DNA of 64,000 nt, taken from NCBI RefSeq assembly GCF_007677875.1, contig NZ_VEDO01000004.1:124001-188000 (forward strand), read 5' to 3'. Shown piece after piece: positions 1 to 8,665 of the stretch. This stretch comes from Variovorax boronicumulans. GTDB lineage: Bacteria > Pseudomonadota > Gammaproteobacteria > Burkholderiales > Burkholderiaceae_C. Numbering within the stretch: the stretch's first letter is position 1; every line of letters begins with the position of its first letter. The position numbers were made by a program, and so were the translations under genes. A model generated the notes under the pieces. It saw nothing but the letters and a program-made list of their open reading frames with translations. It had not been told where the DNA came from and ran no database searches.

Positions 1-1015
1 CTCGCTGAACTCCTTCATCGATGATTTTGTCAATGTAGGAATTTCTTGTGACTACGATATTTGTGCCGAGTGGATCGACGCTATAAGCGGGGAGCCAAGC
101 ATCGCCGATGGCGACGTCGGCGCATTCGGCAAGTACGTCGTCGCAGTACTCGCAGGCGGCATTCTTGAACAGTCCCTCGCCCCAGTCCTTTCCTCGCACT
201 GTTGCCATGGGCCAAACTTCCTCAGGAGTAATGTCGTCTCCGCTCTTCGCTCTATATGCAAATCCATAATCTGAAGCGCGGCGGTCCATCAGTTTTCGTC
301 GAAAATCGAATGTAACGACTGAATCCTGTGCTGCGCCTTTTTGTCTCGCTAGGTACTCCGCAAAGTAGCTGCTTTTTAGGTGGCCGCAAACCAATCCAAG
401 GCAGTAGGGCGTCTTTTCTATAGAAAGGAGTCCTTCTTCCTGCATGAGTCGGACCGCCTTCAAAAAACATGGAAGTCCAACAATTGCATAGCGCTTCTGG
501 GAGTCACGCACCTGCGAAAGAATGCTCGACATTTCGATCGGGTAATAGCGGGATTTCGCCGCTGCCCTCATTTCCTCGGCCGACTCTGAGACTGAGTACT
601 TGAATAGGAGTCCATCGTTTTGCTCCGGTGCGACTGGCTTGACATGCATAACTGCGTCGATGTCACCGCGCCTGAAAAGTTCGGAAAGGATCCAACTGAC
701 GAGACCGCCGGAGCCGCCATCGGCTCGGAATTGGCCTTCGTCGACATGGGCCGCAAATGTACGCAGGTGCCGCCCAATTTTCTCGTTTTCCGGCAGCTCA
801 GGATAAAGCCGCGCAGCGATTTCCGATTCAGTCTGAGATGCTCCAGACATCGGGCAGAGAGTGGAAATATCGTCGGCTTTTTCCGCCTGTCGCCGGTTTG
901 CCTTCCAATGTCCCGCGGCAGTCATCTTTATTTCATATTGGTCTGGGCGGGCAAACGCGCATGAGCCGCAGCCTATGCACATCCCGGAATTTATGACATT
1001 GTCAATTTCATTCAT
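1..1015 (-). CDS. Coenzyme F420 hydrogenase/dehydrogenase beta-subunit-like protein (3' end outside window)
   Basis: Runs off the left edge; about 338 residues are visible and the C-terminus is missing. The start is taken as the ATG at 1015, 61 bases after the stop of the upstream pyruvyl transferase gene. Cys13, Cys16 and Cys19 form a ferredoxin-like CxxCxxC (CIGCGSC). Further on come the family landmarks YAIVGLPCFLKAVR, CEYCDD and IGDAWLP, which mark the FrhB-type N- and C-terminal domains. The family binds FeS clusters and usually FAD and moves electrons to or from a small-molecule substrate. Members occur beside pyruvyl transferases in other polysaccharide loci, so a role in modifying a sugar residue is likely (inference). 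The frame stays open through all the segments I translated. Base composition is poorer in GC than the rest of the window. Confidence 0.85.
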   Translation of the reverse strand, partial: MNEIDNVINSGMCIGCGSCAFARPDQYEIKMTAAGHWKANRRQAEKADDISTLCPMSGASQTESEIAARLYPELPENEKIGRHLRTFAAHVDEGQFRADGGSGGLVSWILSELFRRGDIDAVMHVKPVAPEQNDGLLFKYSVSESAEEMRAAAKSRYYPIEMSSILSQVRDSQKRYAIVGLPCFLKAVRLMQEEGLLSIEKTPYCLGLVCGHLKSSYFAEYLARQKGAAQDSVVTFDFRRKLMDRRASDYGFAYRAKSGDDITPEEVWPMATVRGKDWGEGLFKNAACEYCDDVLAECADVAIGDAWLPAYSVDPLGTNIVVTRNSYIDKIIDEGVQR

Positions 1016-1076
1016 TGATGTTGCCTGCTGTGGTCATATGTTGGAGGACGGGTCAACCAGCAATTGCAAAGGGATT

Positions 1077-2393
1077 TTATCGGTGGTGGTTTTCAAAAAT
1101 GGCAAGATTGCGTGAGGACATTGTCAAGACCGACGCTAGACGTGTGTCCACTTTATTCTTTAAAGTCTCAATATCTCGATGGAAATTGAAGAGCATCGAT
1201 TCCAGCTTTTCTGGAGTTTTCGCATCTGCGGGAGAGAGGAGGTAGTCCACAGGCAGCGAAAAATGAGAAAAAAGGCCTTGAAACTTATCTTGGTATGTCA
1301 ACGCCGAGACGGGTATGCCCATGCCCAACGCAGCAATGGCAAGATGCATACGCCCCGTGACGACACCGTCGGTCAGGCCAGCAATTGATTTGAGTTGGGC
1401 GGCAGAAAATTTTCCACGCGGATACATCAGCCGCCCAACAAATTCCCGCTCCAGACGATCGCTCAGCGGCCCAAGGCAGATGTCGTCCCCATCGCGGCCT
1501 CGATAATCATGGGAGATCAGTAGAATTGACGCCGGGGTCCTTCTAAGGAAGTTGCTGAGTGCGTCGATAGCGCTACTGATCAATTGCTCGATCTGCTCTG
1601 TGGTTGCGTCTTTAATCAACATGGGGTGCATGTTGAAACCAAAGATGCGTTCGCCTGCCTCGCGCCGACCGTCAGCCCAAGATTTCACCGGTTCCAGCCT
1701 GCCATCTATGTCAGCTGGTTCCAGCATGAATGCAGAATCGGCGACGAGGTTCGCGGGTGTCTTGCAGAATTGAACGAAGCGGTCGTAGGAGACTTGATCT
1801 CGGACGTTAATTGATACGCCGCTGTGCATCTTCTCGAAGATGCTATGAATCAATGGATTGGGCCGCGCATTGAAGCTGAACCCGAGAATGGAGACCTTAG
1901 CACCAGATTGCGCAGCAATATTTGCGATCAGCAGCATGCGGGTTGTCGTGACGGGGTTGTAGTACCCGTCGAGCACGTCGGCGCCAAGGACGACCATGGC
2001 GTCCGTGTCAAAATCTTTTATGCGTTTTGCGACGTCCACCAAGGAGTCCGACCACGCCGAGATGGGAGTGAATCCCATGAGTTGGGCGGCTTTTTCCGCT
2101 TCATGTGTTGCAGTAATGACGCCAACGGTGAAATCGTTACCTAATGCCCGTAGCCGGTTCACGACGGCGTGCATCATAGCCTCGTCCCCCTTCGCGCCAA
2201 CGAGAGTCCAGGGGTCACTGGGCAGTACGATCAAGCGCCGAATTCCCTGCCGCGTTGCGACGCTGGGAAAGGCGCTTTTACTCGCTTCGTACTGGGCAAG
2301 AAGCGCGTCGATTTCCCGCCGCCACTGGCGCTGGCGGCGAATTCTTCCCAGTCGTTTTTTCAGAGAGAGTTTCAGGTTTTGCAGAGACGGCAT
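1077..2393 (-). CDS. Polysaccharide pyruvyl transferase family protein
   Basis: 438 residues, WcaK/PssM-like. These enzymes transfer pyruvate from phosphoenolpyruvate to make ketal groups on exopolysaccharide sugars, in the cytoplasm before export. Family signs are the N-terminal segment around residues 55-75 (PWTLVGAKGDEAMM, corresponding to the NxGDxA region), Rossmann-like strands such as DAMVVLGADVL, and a C-terminal GRMHLAIAALGMGIP segment typical of the GT-B-like fold. The first 30 residues are basic and helical. It lies 60 bases downstream of a glycosyltransferase gene and just upstream of the F420-hydrogenase-like gene, on the same strand as the eps operon. No strong Shine-Dalgarno is visible. 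GC is clearly lower than in the core genes of the window. Confidence 0.85.
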   Translation of the reverse strand: MPSLQNLKLSLKKRLGRIRRQRQWRREIDALLAQYEASKSAFPSVATRQGIRRLIVLPSDPWTLVGAKGDEAMMHAVVNRLRALGNDFTVGVITATHEAEKAAQLMGFTPISAWSDSLVDVAKRIKDFDTDAMVVLGADVLDGYYNPVTTTRMLLIANIAAQSGAKVSILGFSFNARPNPLIHSIFEKMHSGVSINVRDQVSYDRFVQFCKTPANLVADSAFMLEPADIDGRLEPVKSWADGRREAGERIFGFNMHPMLIKDATTEQIEQLISSAIDALSNFLRRTPASILLISHDYRGRDGDDICLGPLSDRLEREFVGRLMYPRGKFSAAQLKSIAGLTDGVVTGRMHLAIAALGMGIPVSALTYQDKFQGLFSHFSLPVDYLLSPADAKTPEKLESMLFNFHRDIETLKNKVDTRLASVLTMSSRNLAIFENHHR

Positions 2394-2453
2394 GGAATTT
2401 TTAAGAAGGCGTGGTGGCGCTGCGAGACGCTTGGGGCGTTCTGCGCGAGTGAA

Positions 2454-3650
2454 TTACGAAGCTTGCTGGAAGAGTGATGCGAGCTCCGAATTCGACCGGT
2501 TTATTTTTTCCTGGATGTACGAGCGCACCATCTCACCGCAAGCCATCCGTTGGTTGGCATCGACCAAAAGCATAAGACAGGTCTCGTGGAAGCTGGCCGA
2601 AGAAATGTCGCAACAATAAATACCACGGCCGATGGCCGACTCGATGCCGCTCGACCCTTCGGTGGTGGTCACGACCGGAATGCCATAGGACATGGCTTCA
2701 ACAGTTTTGATTTTAAGGCCGGTCCCAGAAAGGCAGGGGTTGACCACAATTGAACAGCGTTCGTAGAAGTCTTCCCATAGGCGATTCACCTTTCCCAAGA
2801 AGCGCACTCCCGCAATTCGCTGGTCAAAAGAGATTCCGCCCGCAATCAAAAAGCGGGCTTCCGGTAAAGCGGCTCGGATCTTAGGCCATTGATGCGCCAG
2901 AAATTTTTCAAGGCCTTCAATATTGTGCTTGTTATTGGAGCCGATGTAGCCAATGACGAGATTCGACGGTGTGTTGTGCGTATGGCGTCTTTGCGGCTGC
3001 GTAAGTGCGTCAACGAGTTTGACATTGGTCTTGGAGCCCGCTAACAGGCCGGAGAAGAAGTCGAATTCGTTTTGCTGAATCGCCAGCGCATGGTCGAAGC
3101 GCGACAGCAGACGGCGCTCTTGCCAGGGGCGCAGCGACCACCACATGCCAGCACCGCCGGATGCGCGGATGCGTTGGTTGCGGTTGGAAAAGCTGTCGTG
3201 GGTGTCGACGACCTTGGTGCGGCGGTTGTCCAGGCTGTCGGCCAGCTCGGCCATCAGGACGTACTCAAACACCAGCAACGCGGGGTCGATGTCTTCGACG
3301 ATGGCCCTGAATTCCGCACGGGTCTTCGCCGGGAAGATGCCCGAGGTGAAGGTGATGTCCTGCGCAAAAGCATGCCGGCGCAAGCCCTTGCGCAGCAGGA
3401 AGCGCCACGCCTTTTGGACGAGGTTGCCGCCGATCACCTTGCCGCCGTTGAGTTCCCTGTATCTCGCGCCGTAGAAGCGGTGCATGGCATCGCCGTCGCG
3501 CATGTCCTGGATGAGGCGGATCGGGCACAGCAGGAAATGCACCTCGCAGCCCAGCGCCTGGAACACGGCGACCATCTGTGCGATGCGCGCGCTGTTGCCC
3601 GCAAGCGGCGGGTGGCTGACGACTGGGCTGACGATGAGAACTTTTTTCAT
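2454..3650 (-). CDS. Glycosyltransferase (GT4-like) of the eps operon
   Basis: 398 residues from the ATG at 3650 (KKVLIVSPVVSHPPLAGN), chosen because the GT-B N-terminal strand begins there; an in-frame ATG at 3686 would add 12 unconvincing residues. The C-terminal half has the nucleotide-sugar-binding architecture of group 1 transferases: a strand-loop VIGYIGSNNKHN, then GTGLKIKTVEAMSYGIPVVTT with the conserved acidic residue. It probably adds one sugar to the lipid-linked repeat unit; donor and acceptor cannot be read from sequence. The coding sequence is a composition mosaic: the part encoding the N-terminal half (above about 3065) is GC-rich like the flanking eps genes, while the C-terminal half is AT-richer like the two genes to its left, suggesting recombination inside the gene. 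Confidence 0.8.
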   Translation of the reverse strand: MKKVLIVSPVVSHPPLAGNSARIAQMVAVFQALGCEVHFLLCPIRLIQDMRDGDAMHRFYGARYRELNGGKVIGGNLVQKAWRFLLRKGLRRHAFAQDITFTSGIFPAKTRAEFRAIVEDIDPALLVFEYVLMAELADSLDNRRTKVVDTHDSFSNRNQRIRASGGAGMWWSLRPWQERRLLSRFDHALAIQQNEFDFFSGLLAGSKTNVKLVDALTQPQRRHTHNTPSNLVIGYIGSNNKHNIEGLEKFLAHQWPKIRAALPEARFLIAGGISFDQRIAGVRFLGKVNRLWEDFYERCSIVVNPCLSGTGLKIKTVEAMSYGIPVVTTTEGSSGIESAIGRGIYCCDISSASFHETCLMLLVDANQRMACGEMVRSYIQEKINRSNSELASLFQQAS

Positions 3651-3782
3651 GGAGGCGTGAACTCGCAGTGCATGCCATCCGGCCATCGCTTCAAGGCGCG
3701 TGGATGGGCTGGCACCAAAGGCAATCCGGTCTCCTTGTTTGCGGCCTGATCGGCTCTTCGGCGGGTGGCGCAGGGCGGGCCG

Positions 3783-5096
3783 TCAGCGCTTGTGGAGGGC
3801 TTCCACGATGCGCGCGACGGCTCGTTCGAGCGGTGCAGGGCGTGCGGTCGCCCGGTAGTCTGGTTGGTTGTGGAGAAGGTCGGCCAACGGAGCCAGGGGT
3901 GCGAACGTGGTGGTCGGCGTCATCGCCAAGCCACGGGGCCCCGCCCGCTGGATCAGCAGTGCAAGTTCGTTCAGATGCATGTGGAAGTCCGGCGGCATGG
4001 GTTGGGGACGGTTCTCACGCATGGCGCGTGCCATCTCCGCCAGACCCGCCAGTTTGTCCTGCGCATAGATTTCTCGCCGGCGAAGCCAGCTGACGAAGCG
4101 GTGCTTGAGCGAGGTGCCCACGCCCTTCTCAGTTTCGACGGCATGGGACTTCCAACGCCGCACCAGCGGCACGCGCCGCCCGCCCGCACCGAACAACCGG
4201 CCGAGCAGGGGTTGGGTGCGCACGGTGTAAGCCTTGCGGGCTGCGAGCGTCACGCGCGAGAAGCGTTCGAGGTGCACGGGCGATTGGTCGTGGAAGACGT
4301 TGTCGGCCGTGATTTCTCCCTCTTCGCCGATGATGCGCATCTGGTGGTTGCGCGGGGAGACCCAGGTGCAGGTGACGCGCGCGGCCACACCATTGGCGAA
4401 GTGCAGGCAGGCCACGGAGAAGTCCGGCGTGTCGGCCGGATTCAACGGCGTGTCGGTCTTGTGGTGCACCAGGAAGTCGGAGAACGCGGTGACGGAGACC
4501 ACCGGCCCGAACATCGCGCACAACCACACGAGGTGGTAGGCCACGTGCTCGACGGTGCAGCCCTCCTGGAACTCTTCGGCATACGGAAACGGCGCGCCGG
4601 TCGGGCTCTGCACCTTTTCCAGCTGCATCATGTGCGCAGGGTTGTCGTCGAGTTCGGCATAGACGAGCACCGGTTTGCCGATCGCGCCATCGTGCACTGC
4701 CTTCCACAGGGTGCCGATGGCATCGCAGTACAGGTTGCTGGGCGCCCCCGTCAGGACGAGGCCACGGGCCTGCGCCAGCGCGAACAATTCACGCGTCTGG
4801 TCGATGTCGGTGGTGAATGGCTTTTCGGAGTAGACGTGCTTGCCGGCCTCCAGGGCCTGCTTGACGGTGGCGTAATGCGACTGGATGCTCGTCAGGTTGA
4901 CGACGGTGTCCACGGCCGGATCCGATAGCAGATCTTGCAGGCTGGCGTAGACCTTGAAGCCGTAATGGCGCGACACGGTGGCCGAACGCGCCGTGTCGAT
5001 GTCGAAGACACCGCAGATCTCGAGTTCCGGATGCGCCCATTGCGTGCGCATGTAGATGTCGAACACGTATCCGCATCCGACGAAAGCGATCTTCAT
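3783..5096 (-). CDS. Gfo/Idh/MocA family oxidoreductase
   Basis: 437 residues. NAD(P)-dependent sugar (nucleotide-sugar or inositol) dehydrogenase family. The N-terminus is a dinucleotide-binding Rossmann fold (IAFVGCGYVFDIY), followed by VDTVVNLTSIQSHY and the family motif EKP (YSEKPFTTD, near residues 94-97). The central part has the alpha/beta substrate domain (VEHVAYHLVWLCAMFG). It is longer than the usual 330-380 residues because of a C-terminal extension with two basic stretches. The start has an excellent ribosome site (GGGAGG, eight bases before the ATG at 5096). It sits between epsE and the glycosyltransferase, so it probably makes or oxidises a sugar precursor for the same polymer. 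Substrate unknown. Confidence 0.85.
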   Translation of the reverse strand: MKIAFVGCGYVFDIYMRTQWAHPELEICGVFDIDTARSATVSRHYGFKVYASLQDLLSDPAVDTVVNLTSIQSHYATVKQALEAGKHVYSEKPFTTDIDQTRELFALAQARGLVLTGAPSNLYCDAIGTLWKAVHDGAIGKPVLVYAELDDNPAHMMQLEKVQSPTGAPFPYAEEFQEGCTVEHVAYHLVWLCAMFGPVVSVTAFSDFLVHHKTDTPLNPADTPDFSVACLHFANGVAARVTCTWVSPRNHQMRIIGEEGEITADNVFHDQSPVHLERFSRVTLAARKAYTVRTQPLLGRLFGAGGRRVPLVRRWKSHAVETEKGVGTSLKHRFVSWLRRREIYAQDKLAGLAEMARAMRENRPQPMPPDFHMHLNELALLIQRAGPRGLAMTPTTTFAPLAPLADLLHNQPDYRATARPAPLERAVARIVEALHKR

Positions 5097-5180
5097 GTCG
5101 CGTCCTCCCTGATTGTGTTGTTGTGGCAGCCACCCGCAGCTTGGCCACGCGACGCTGGATGTTGGCTGACCGGCGCTGAC

Positions 5181-6023
5181 TTAGAACAGGCTCTCGCGCA
5201 CGTAGATCACGTCGTTGGCCTGCAATGCGTCCGTCAGTGTCGGCGTCGTTTGCTGCACGGCGCCCGACGCATCGCGCCGGTGCAGGCGCAGCCGGGTTTC
5301 GCTGCCACGGTTGGTGGGGCCTCCACCCATGGCGAGGCCTTGCATCACGGTCATGCCCCGCTCGATGCGGTAGGGGCCGGCGCGGTTGACTTCGCCATAG
5401 ATGTAGAACACAGGCGCGCGATGCACGTAAAGCGTGTCACCGGCAGCGACGAACAGATTGCCACCCGTGTCTTCGTTGAGGAACAGGGCCGGGATGTCGA
5501 TCAGACGCCGGAACGGTTGTCCTTCGCGCACACCGCTCAGGATGACGGTGTCGTCCCCATTGCTGTTGATGCCGCCCGCCATTGCCAACACGTCGCTCAC
5601 GCGGGTGTTGGCCAGCTCCAGCGGGAACCGGCCCGGGCGTTGCACCTGGCCCAGCACGGAGACCTGGTTGCCCCGGACCTGCAGCAGCACGATGTTGACC
5701 TGAGGCCGCTGCAGATAGCCGCCCGACTTCAGCGCCTCGGCGATCTTCCTTTCCGCGTCGGCGATGCTCAGCCCGCCGATGGTGATGTTGCCAACGAGCG
5801 GGACGCTGATGGCGCCGTTTTCGGACACCCGCGCCTCGACGGTGAGGTCCGGGCTCTGGAAGACCAGCACGCGCACGGTGTCGCCCGCGCCGAGCCGGTA
5901 GTCCTCAGCAACGACCTGCGTCGGTTGGGCCACCTGGGCATGGACTGCAGAGCCCGCCCACAGCAGGCAACACAGCGCCATCAGGCGCCAGTAGGACATG
6001 GAGAGAAAGGTGGTGGATTGCAT
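5181..6023 (-). CDS. epsE: Polysaccharide export protein, Wza/EpsE family
   Basis: 280 residues. Periplasmic/outer-membrane export component for exopolysaccharide. A signal peptide is visible (hydrophobic MALCCLLWAGSAVHA, cleavage after AHA/Q near residue 30), followed by a Poly_export domain (YRLGAGDTVRVLVFQSPDL, ISVPLVGNITIGGLS) and SLBB-type beta-grasp repeats (VLGQVQRPGRFPLE and YIYGEVNRAGPYRIE). The signal peptide has no clear lipobox ending although two cysteines lie in its core, so lipidation is uncertain. An in-frame ATG at 5999 is an alternative start. It follows epsL by 18 bases in the operon. The EpsE name follows the methanolan-type operon nomenclature and is by resemblance only. 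Confidence 0.85.
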   Translation of the reverse strand: MQSTTFLSMSYWRLMALCCLLWAGSAVHAQVAQPTQVVAEDYRLGAGDTVRVLVFQSPDLTVEARVSENGAISVPLVGNITIGGLSIADAERKIAEALKSGGYLQRPQVNIVLLQVRGNQVSVLGQVQRPGRFPLELANTRVSDVLAMAGGINSNGDDTVILSGVREGQPFRRLIDIPALFLNEDTGGNLFVAAGDTLYVHRAPVFYIYGEVNRAGPYRIERGMTVMQGLAMGGGPTNRGSETRLRLHRRDASGAVQQTTPTLTDALQANDVIYVRESLF

Positions 6024-6041
6024 GTTGCTGGGCGGTGGTGT

Positions 6042-7235
6042 TCAGAATCTGAGCGAGGCGTCCAGGGTGGCGGAGTTGTTGACGTAGCCCGCACCATAGA
6101 CGTTCGACGTTCGACGGGTGCGCTGCAGGCCTGCCCCCAGAGAGAGGGCATTCAGTGGAGTCCAGCGCATCCCGACGCGGACGGAATTGATCGTGTCCTC
6201 CCGGTTGTCGTCTGCGAATCCGGGCAGGGGGCCTTCGAAGTCGTTGCGGGTGCGGTCGAACCCTGCCGACAGCACGGTCCGCGATGTCAGGCTCCAGAAC
6301 GAGTTCAGGACGAAGCGTGTGCTGCTGAGATAGCTGGCCGTGTTGGACAGGTTGGAGGTGAGGCCGCGCGATGCGATCGCCTGGAAGCGCAGCTTGCCCG
6401 TGGGCGCCCACTGCACATCGAACTCGCCCACAGCGCCCGAATAGTCGCGCGCCGCGTAGCCGGGATGTTCCCGCGACAGATGGGCGATCCGCGCATCCAG
6501 CGTGGTCTTCTCGGAAACCGACCACGTGAACCGCACCTCGTGCTGGCTCTGGTCAAATGTGTTCGGCGAGAGGCTGACGCCCGGAACGCGGTTCTGGTAA
6601 TCCCCTCGGACATCGAGGTAGCGGTAGCTGATGCTGCTGCCCGAAGGGAACAGGTACCGCAGGCCAGTAGACAGGCGGCGCAGAGAGTAGTCGCCCTGCT
6701 GGGCGATCGGTTGCTCGTTGCTGCGCGTCTGGCGCTCCAGCCCACCGAGCAGCCGCCAGTCCCGCCCGAGAACGGCCTCGACGGACCCGCCGGTGAGGCG
6801 GTCCGTGCCAATGTTGCGGCGTGGCACACCATCGAAGTAGTCGTAGGTATTGAGCTGCTCGTTCTGCGTGCTTCGCAGCGTTCCATACAGGCGTGGCGTG
6901 AGGCTCCAGTGCCACACGCCCCTGTAGTTGAGCGCGTTGAAGTCAAGGTAGGTGGTGCTGCGGTACCGGTAGGACGTGACGTTGGCGTCGAGCTCTATGC
7001 GCTGCAGCGAGTAGCGCTTGTCGAGCGTCACACCCAGGACACTCATCGACAAGGTGTCGGAACGGATCGGGTTGGCAGCGTTGAGCCCGGAACTGCGAAA
7101 GACGTTGCTGTCGTACAGGAAGGCCTGTCTGGCGATGATGTTCAAGGTGTCGAGTTCGTCGGAGCGGCTCTGTCCTGCCGTGCAGAGCACGGACAGGGCA
7201 ACCAGCGCTGGCGTCGCGCGCGACAACGGGCCCAT
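6042..7235 (-). CDS. epsL: Exopolysaccharide-operon outer-membrane beta-barrel protein, EpsL-like
   Basis: 397 residues from the ATG at 7235, five bases after the stop of the sugar transferase gene; the frame is open further upstream but that part is out of register with any domain. A short signal peptide (ATPALVALSVLCTAGQS) is followed by a mature protein built of alternating amphipathic strands rich in R, Y, S and T, ending in the C-terminal aromatic signature of outer-membrane barrels (ATLDASLRF). This layout, and its place directly after the priming transferase and before the export protein, matches the EpsL family of XrtB/PEP-CTERM-type polysaccharide operons. It probably helps secretion across the outer membrane. 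No catalytic motif is seen. Confidence 0.75.
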   Translation of the reverse strand: MGPLSRATPALVALSVLCTAGQSRSDELDTLNIIARQAFLYDSNVFRSSGLNAANPIRSDTLSMSVLGVTLDKRYSLQRIELDANVTSYRYRSTTYLDFNALNYRGVWHWSLTPRLYGTLRSTQNEQLNTYDYFDGVPRRNIGTDRLTGGSVEAVLGRDWRLLGGLERQTRSNEQPIAQQGDYSLRRLSTGLRYLFPSGSSISYRYLDVRGDYQNRVPGVSLSPNTFDQSQHEVRFTWSVSEKTTLDARIAHLSREHPGYAARDYSGAVGEFDVQWAPTGKLRFQAIASRGLTSNLSNTASYLSSTRFVLNSFWSLTSRTVLSAGFDRTRNDFEGPLPGFADDNREDTINSVRVGMRWTPLNALSLGAGLQRTRRTSNVYGAGYVNNSATLDASLRF

Positions 7236-7240
7236 CGGTT

Positions 7241-8665
7241 TCAGAATGCCTTGGTGTCTTTGAACACCACGCCCACCGTGCGGGCAATGATGTACAGATC
7301 CAGCCGCAACGACCAGTTGCGCAGGTAGTCCAGGTCGAATTCGATGCGCCGCTGCATGGATTCCAGGTCGTCGCCGCCGCGGTAGCCATTCACCTGGGCC
7401 CACCCCGTGATGCCTGGGCGCACCTTGTGGCGGATCATGTAGCCCGAGATGAGCTTGCGGTATTGCTCGTTCACTGCGATCGCATGCGGACGCGGGCCGA
7501 CGACGCTCATGCGCCCCTGCAGCACGTTGATGAACTGCGGCAGTTCATCCAGCGAGGTCTTGCGGATGAAGGCCCCGATCTTGGTCACGCGCGCGTCGCC
7601 GCGCTTGACCTGGGTGTAGCTCTTGTCACCGTCCTCAGTGACCGTCATGGAGCGAAACTTGTAGACGATGATTTCTTTGCCATCCAGGCCGTAGCGGCGC
7701 TGCCTGAAGATGATGGGGCCGGGCGAAGTCAGCTTGATGCCGATGGCGACCGCCAGCATGACCGGCGCGATCATGAGCAGGATGACGGAGGCCAGCAGAA
7801 GGTCCCAGCCGCGCTTGACCAGCCCGGTGGTGCCGCGGAACGGTGTCTCGCAGACCGAGATCACGGGCGTGCCGCAGACGGATGCGCTGCGTCCCTGGAT
7901 CAGGTCCGTCACGAACATGTCGGGCACGAAGTAGATCGAGGCGGTGGTGTCCTTCAGTCCATCGAGCACCTGCAGGATGCGGGGCTGCGATGCCATTGGC
8001 AGCGACAGGTAGATCATCTGCACGTCGTTGGCCTTGACGTACGCCGGCAGCGCTGCGAGCCGGTCGATCAGGCCGAAGCCCATGGGGGCGTTCAGCCGGT
8101 GCAGTTCCCGGTCGTCAAAGAAGCCGGACACCTCGATCTGCGAGTAGGGTGTTTCGCGGATGCGCCGCGCCAGGGCCACGCCCTGGGTGTTCATGCCGAC
8201 GATCACGGCCTTGCGCGGCGGTCCGCGCAGCGCAAGGATGGCGGGCGCCACCAGACGCAAGGCGCGGTGGGCGGCGATCTGCGACACAGGCGCCAGCCAC
8301 AACCAGGCCAGAAGTGCATTGGCAGGGAAGTGGTGGTTGTAGCCCGTGGCGACCCCCATCACCATCAGCAGCGCTGCGATGGCCGCCCAGTTGATCAAGG
8401 TCTGCGTCACGAGCTTACGCAGCGACGAGCGGATCTGCGTCGTGCCGGGGAATGTCATCGCGAACACGATGACCGACAGGATCAGATATTCGGGGCGCAG
8501 GCTGCCCGTGTAGTACAAGCCGACGCCCCAGAGCGACAGCACCAGCATGCCGGGGTCGATCAGCGACTCGATGAAACTGAGCGGGTGGTCCTTGCCGAGG
8601 TTGCCGCCGCCGACGGCATCCTGCGCAGCCTTGACCTCGGTCAGGGGAATGGGAGAACTATCCAT
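7241..8665 (-). CDS. epsB: Undecaprenyl-phosphate glucose phosphotransferase (WcaJ/EpsB type)
   Basis: 474 residues. Starts repeat-unit assembly by moving a sugar 1-phosphate from UDP-sugar onto undecaprenyl phosphate in the inner membrane. The N-terminal half has four transmembrane segments and a CoA-binding-like Rossmann domain (VIVGMNTQGVALARRI). The C-terminal half is the bacterial sugar transferase domain: a hydrophobic re-entrant helix (DLLLASVILLMIAPV), then RQRRYGLDG, YKFRSM, TSLDELPQ, SVVGPRPHA and GITGWAQVNGYRG, all catalytic-core motifs. The ATG overlaps the last eight bases of epsA, so the two are translationally coupled. A second enzyme of this superfamily is encoded at 27247-28623. 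Confidence 0.9.
   Translation of the reverse strand: MDSSPIPLTEVKAAQDAVGGGNLGKDHPLSFIESLIDPGMLVLSLWGVGLYYTGSLRPEYLILSVIVFAMTFPGTTQIRSSLRKLVTQTLINWAAIAALLMVMGVATGYNHHFPANALLAWLWLAPVSQIAAHRALRLVAPAILALRGPPRKAVIVGMNTQGVALARRIRETPYSQIEVSGFFDDRELHRLNAPMGFGLIDRLAALPAYVKANDVQMIYLSLPMASQPRILQVLDGLKDTTASIYFVPDMFVTDLIQGRSASVCGTPVISVCETPFRGTTGLVKRGWDLLLASVILLMIAPVMLAVAIGIKLTSPGPIIFRQRRYGLDGKEIIVYKFRSMTVTEDGDKSYTQVKRGDARVTKIGAFIRKTSLDELPQFINVLQGRMSVVGPRPHAIAVNEQYRKLISGYMIRHKVRPGITGWAQVNGYRGGDDLESMQRRIEFDLDYLRNWSLRLDLYIIARTVGVVFKDTKAF

Noticed and set aside
4935-7328. Plus-strand open frame of about 797 codons across the eps genes
   Set aside because: Antisense of the oxidoreductase, epsE and epsL genes, each with family motifs and signal peptides; the shadow frame has none.
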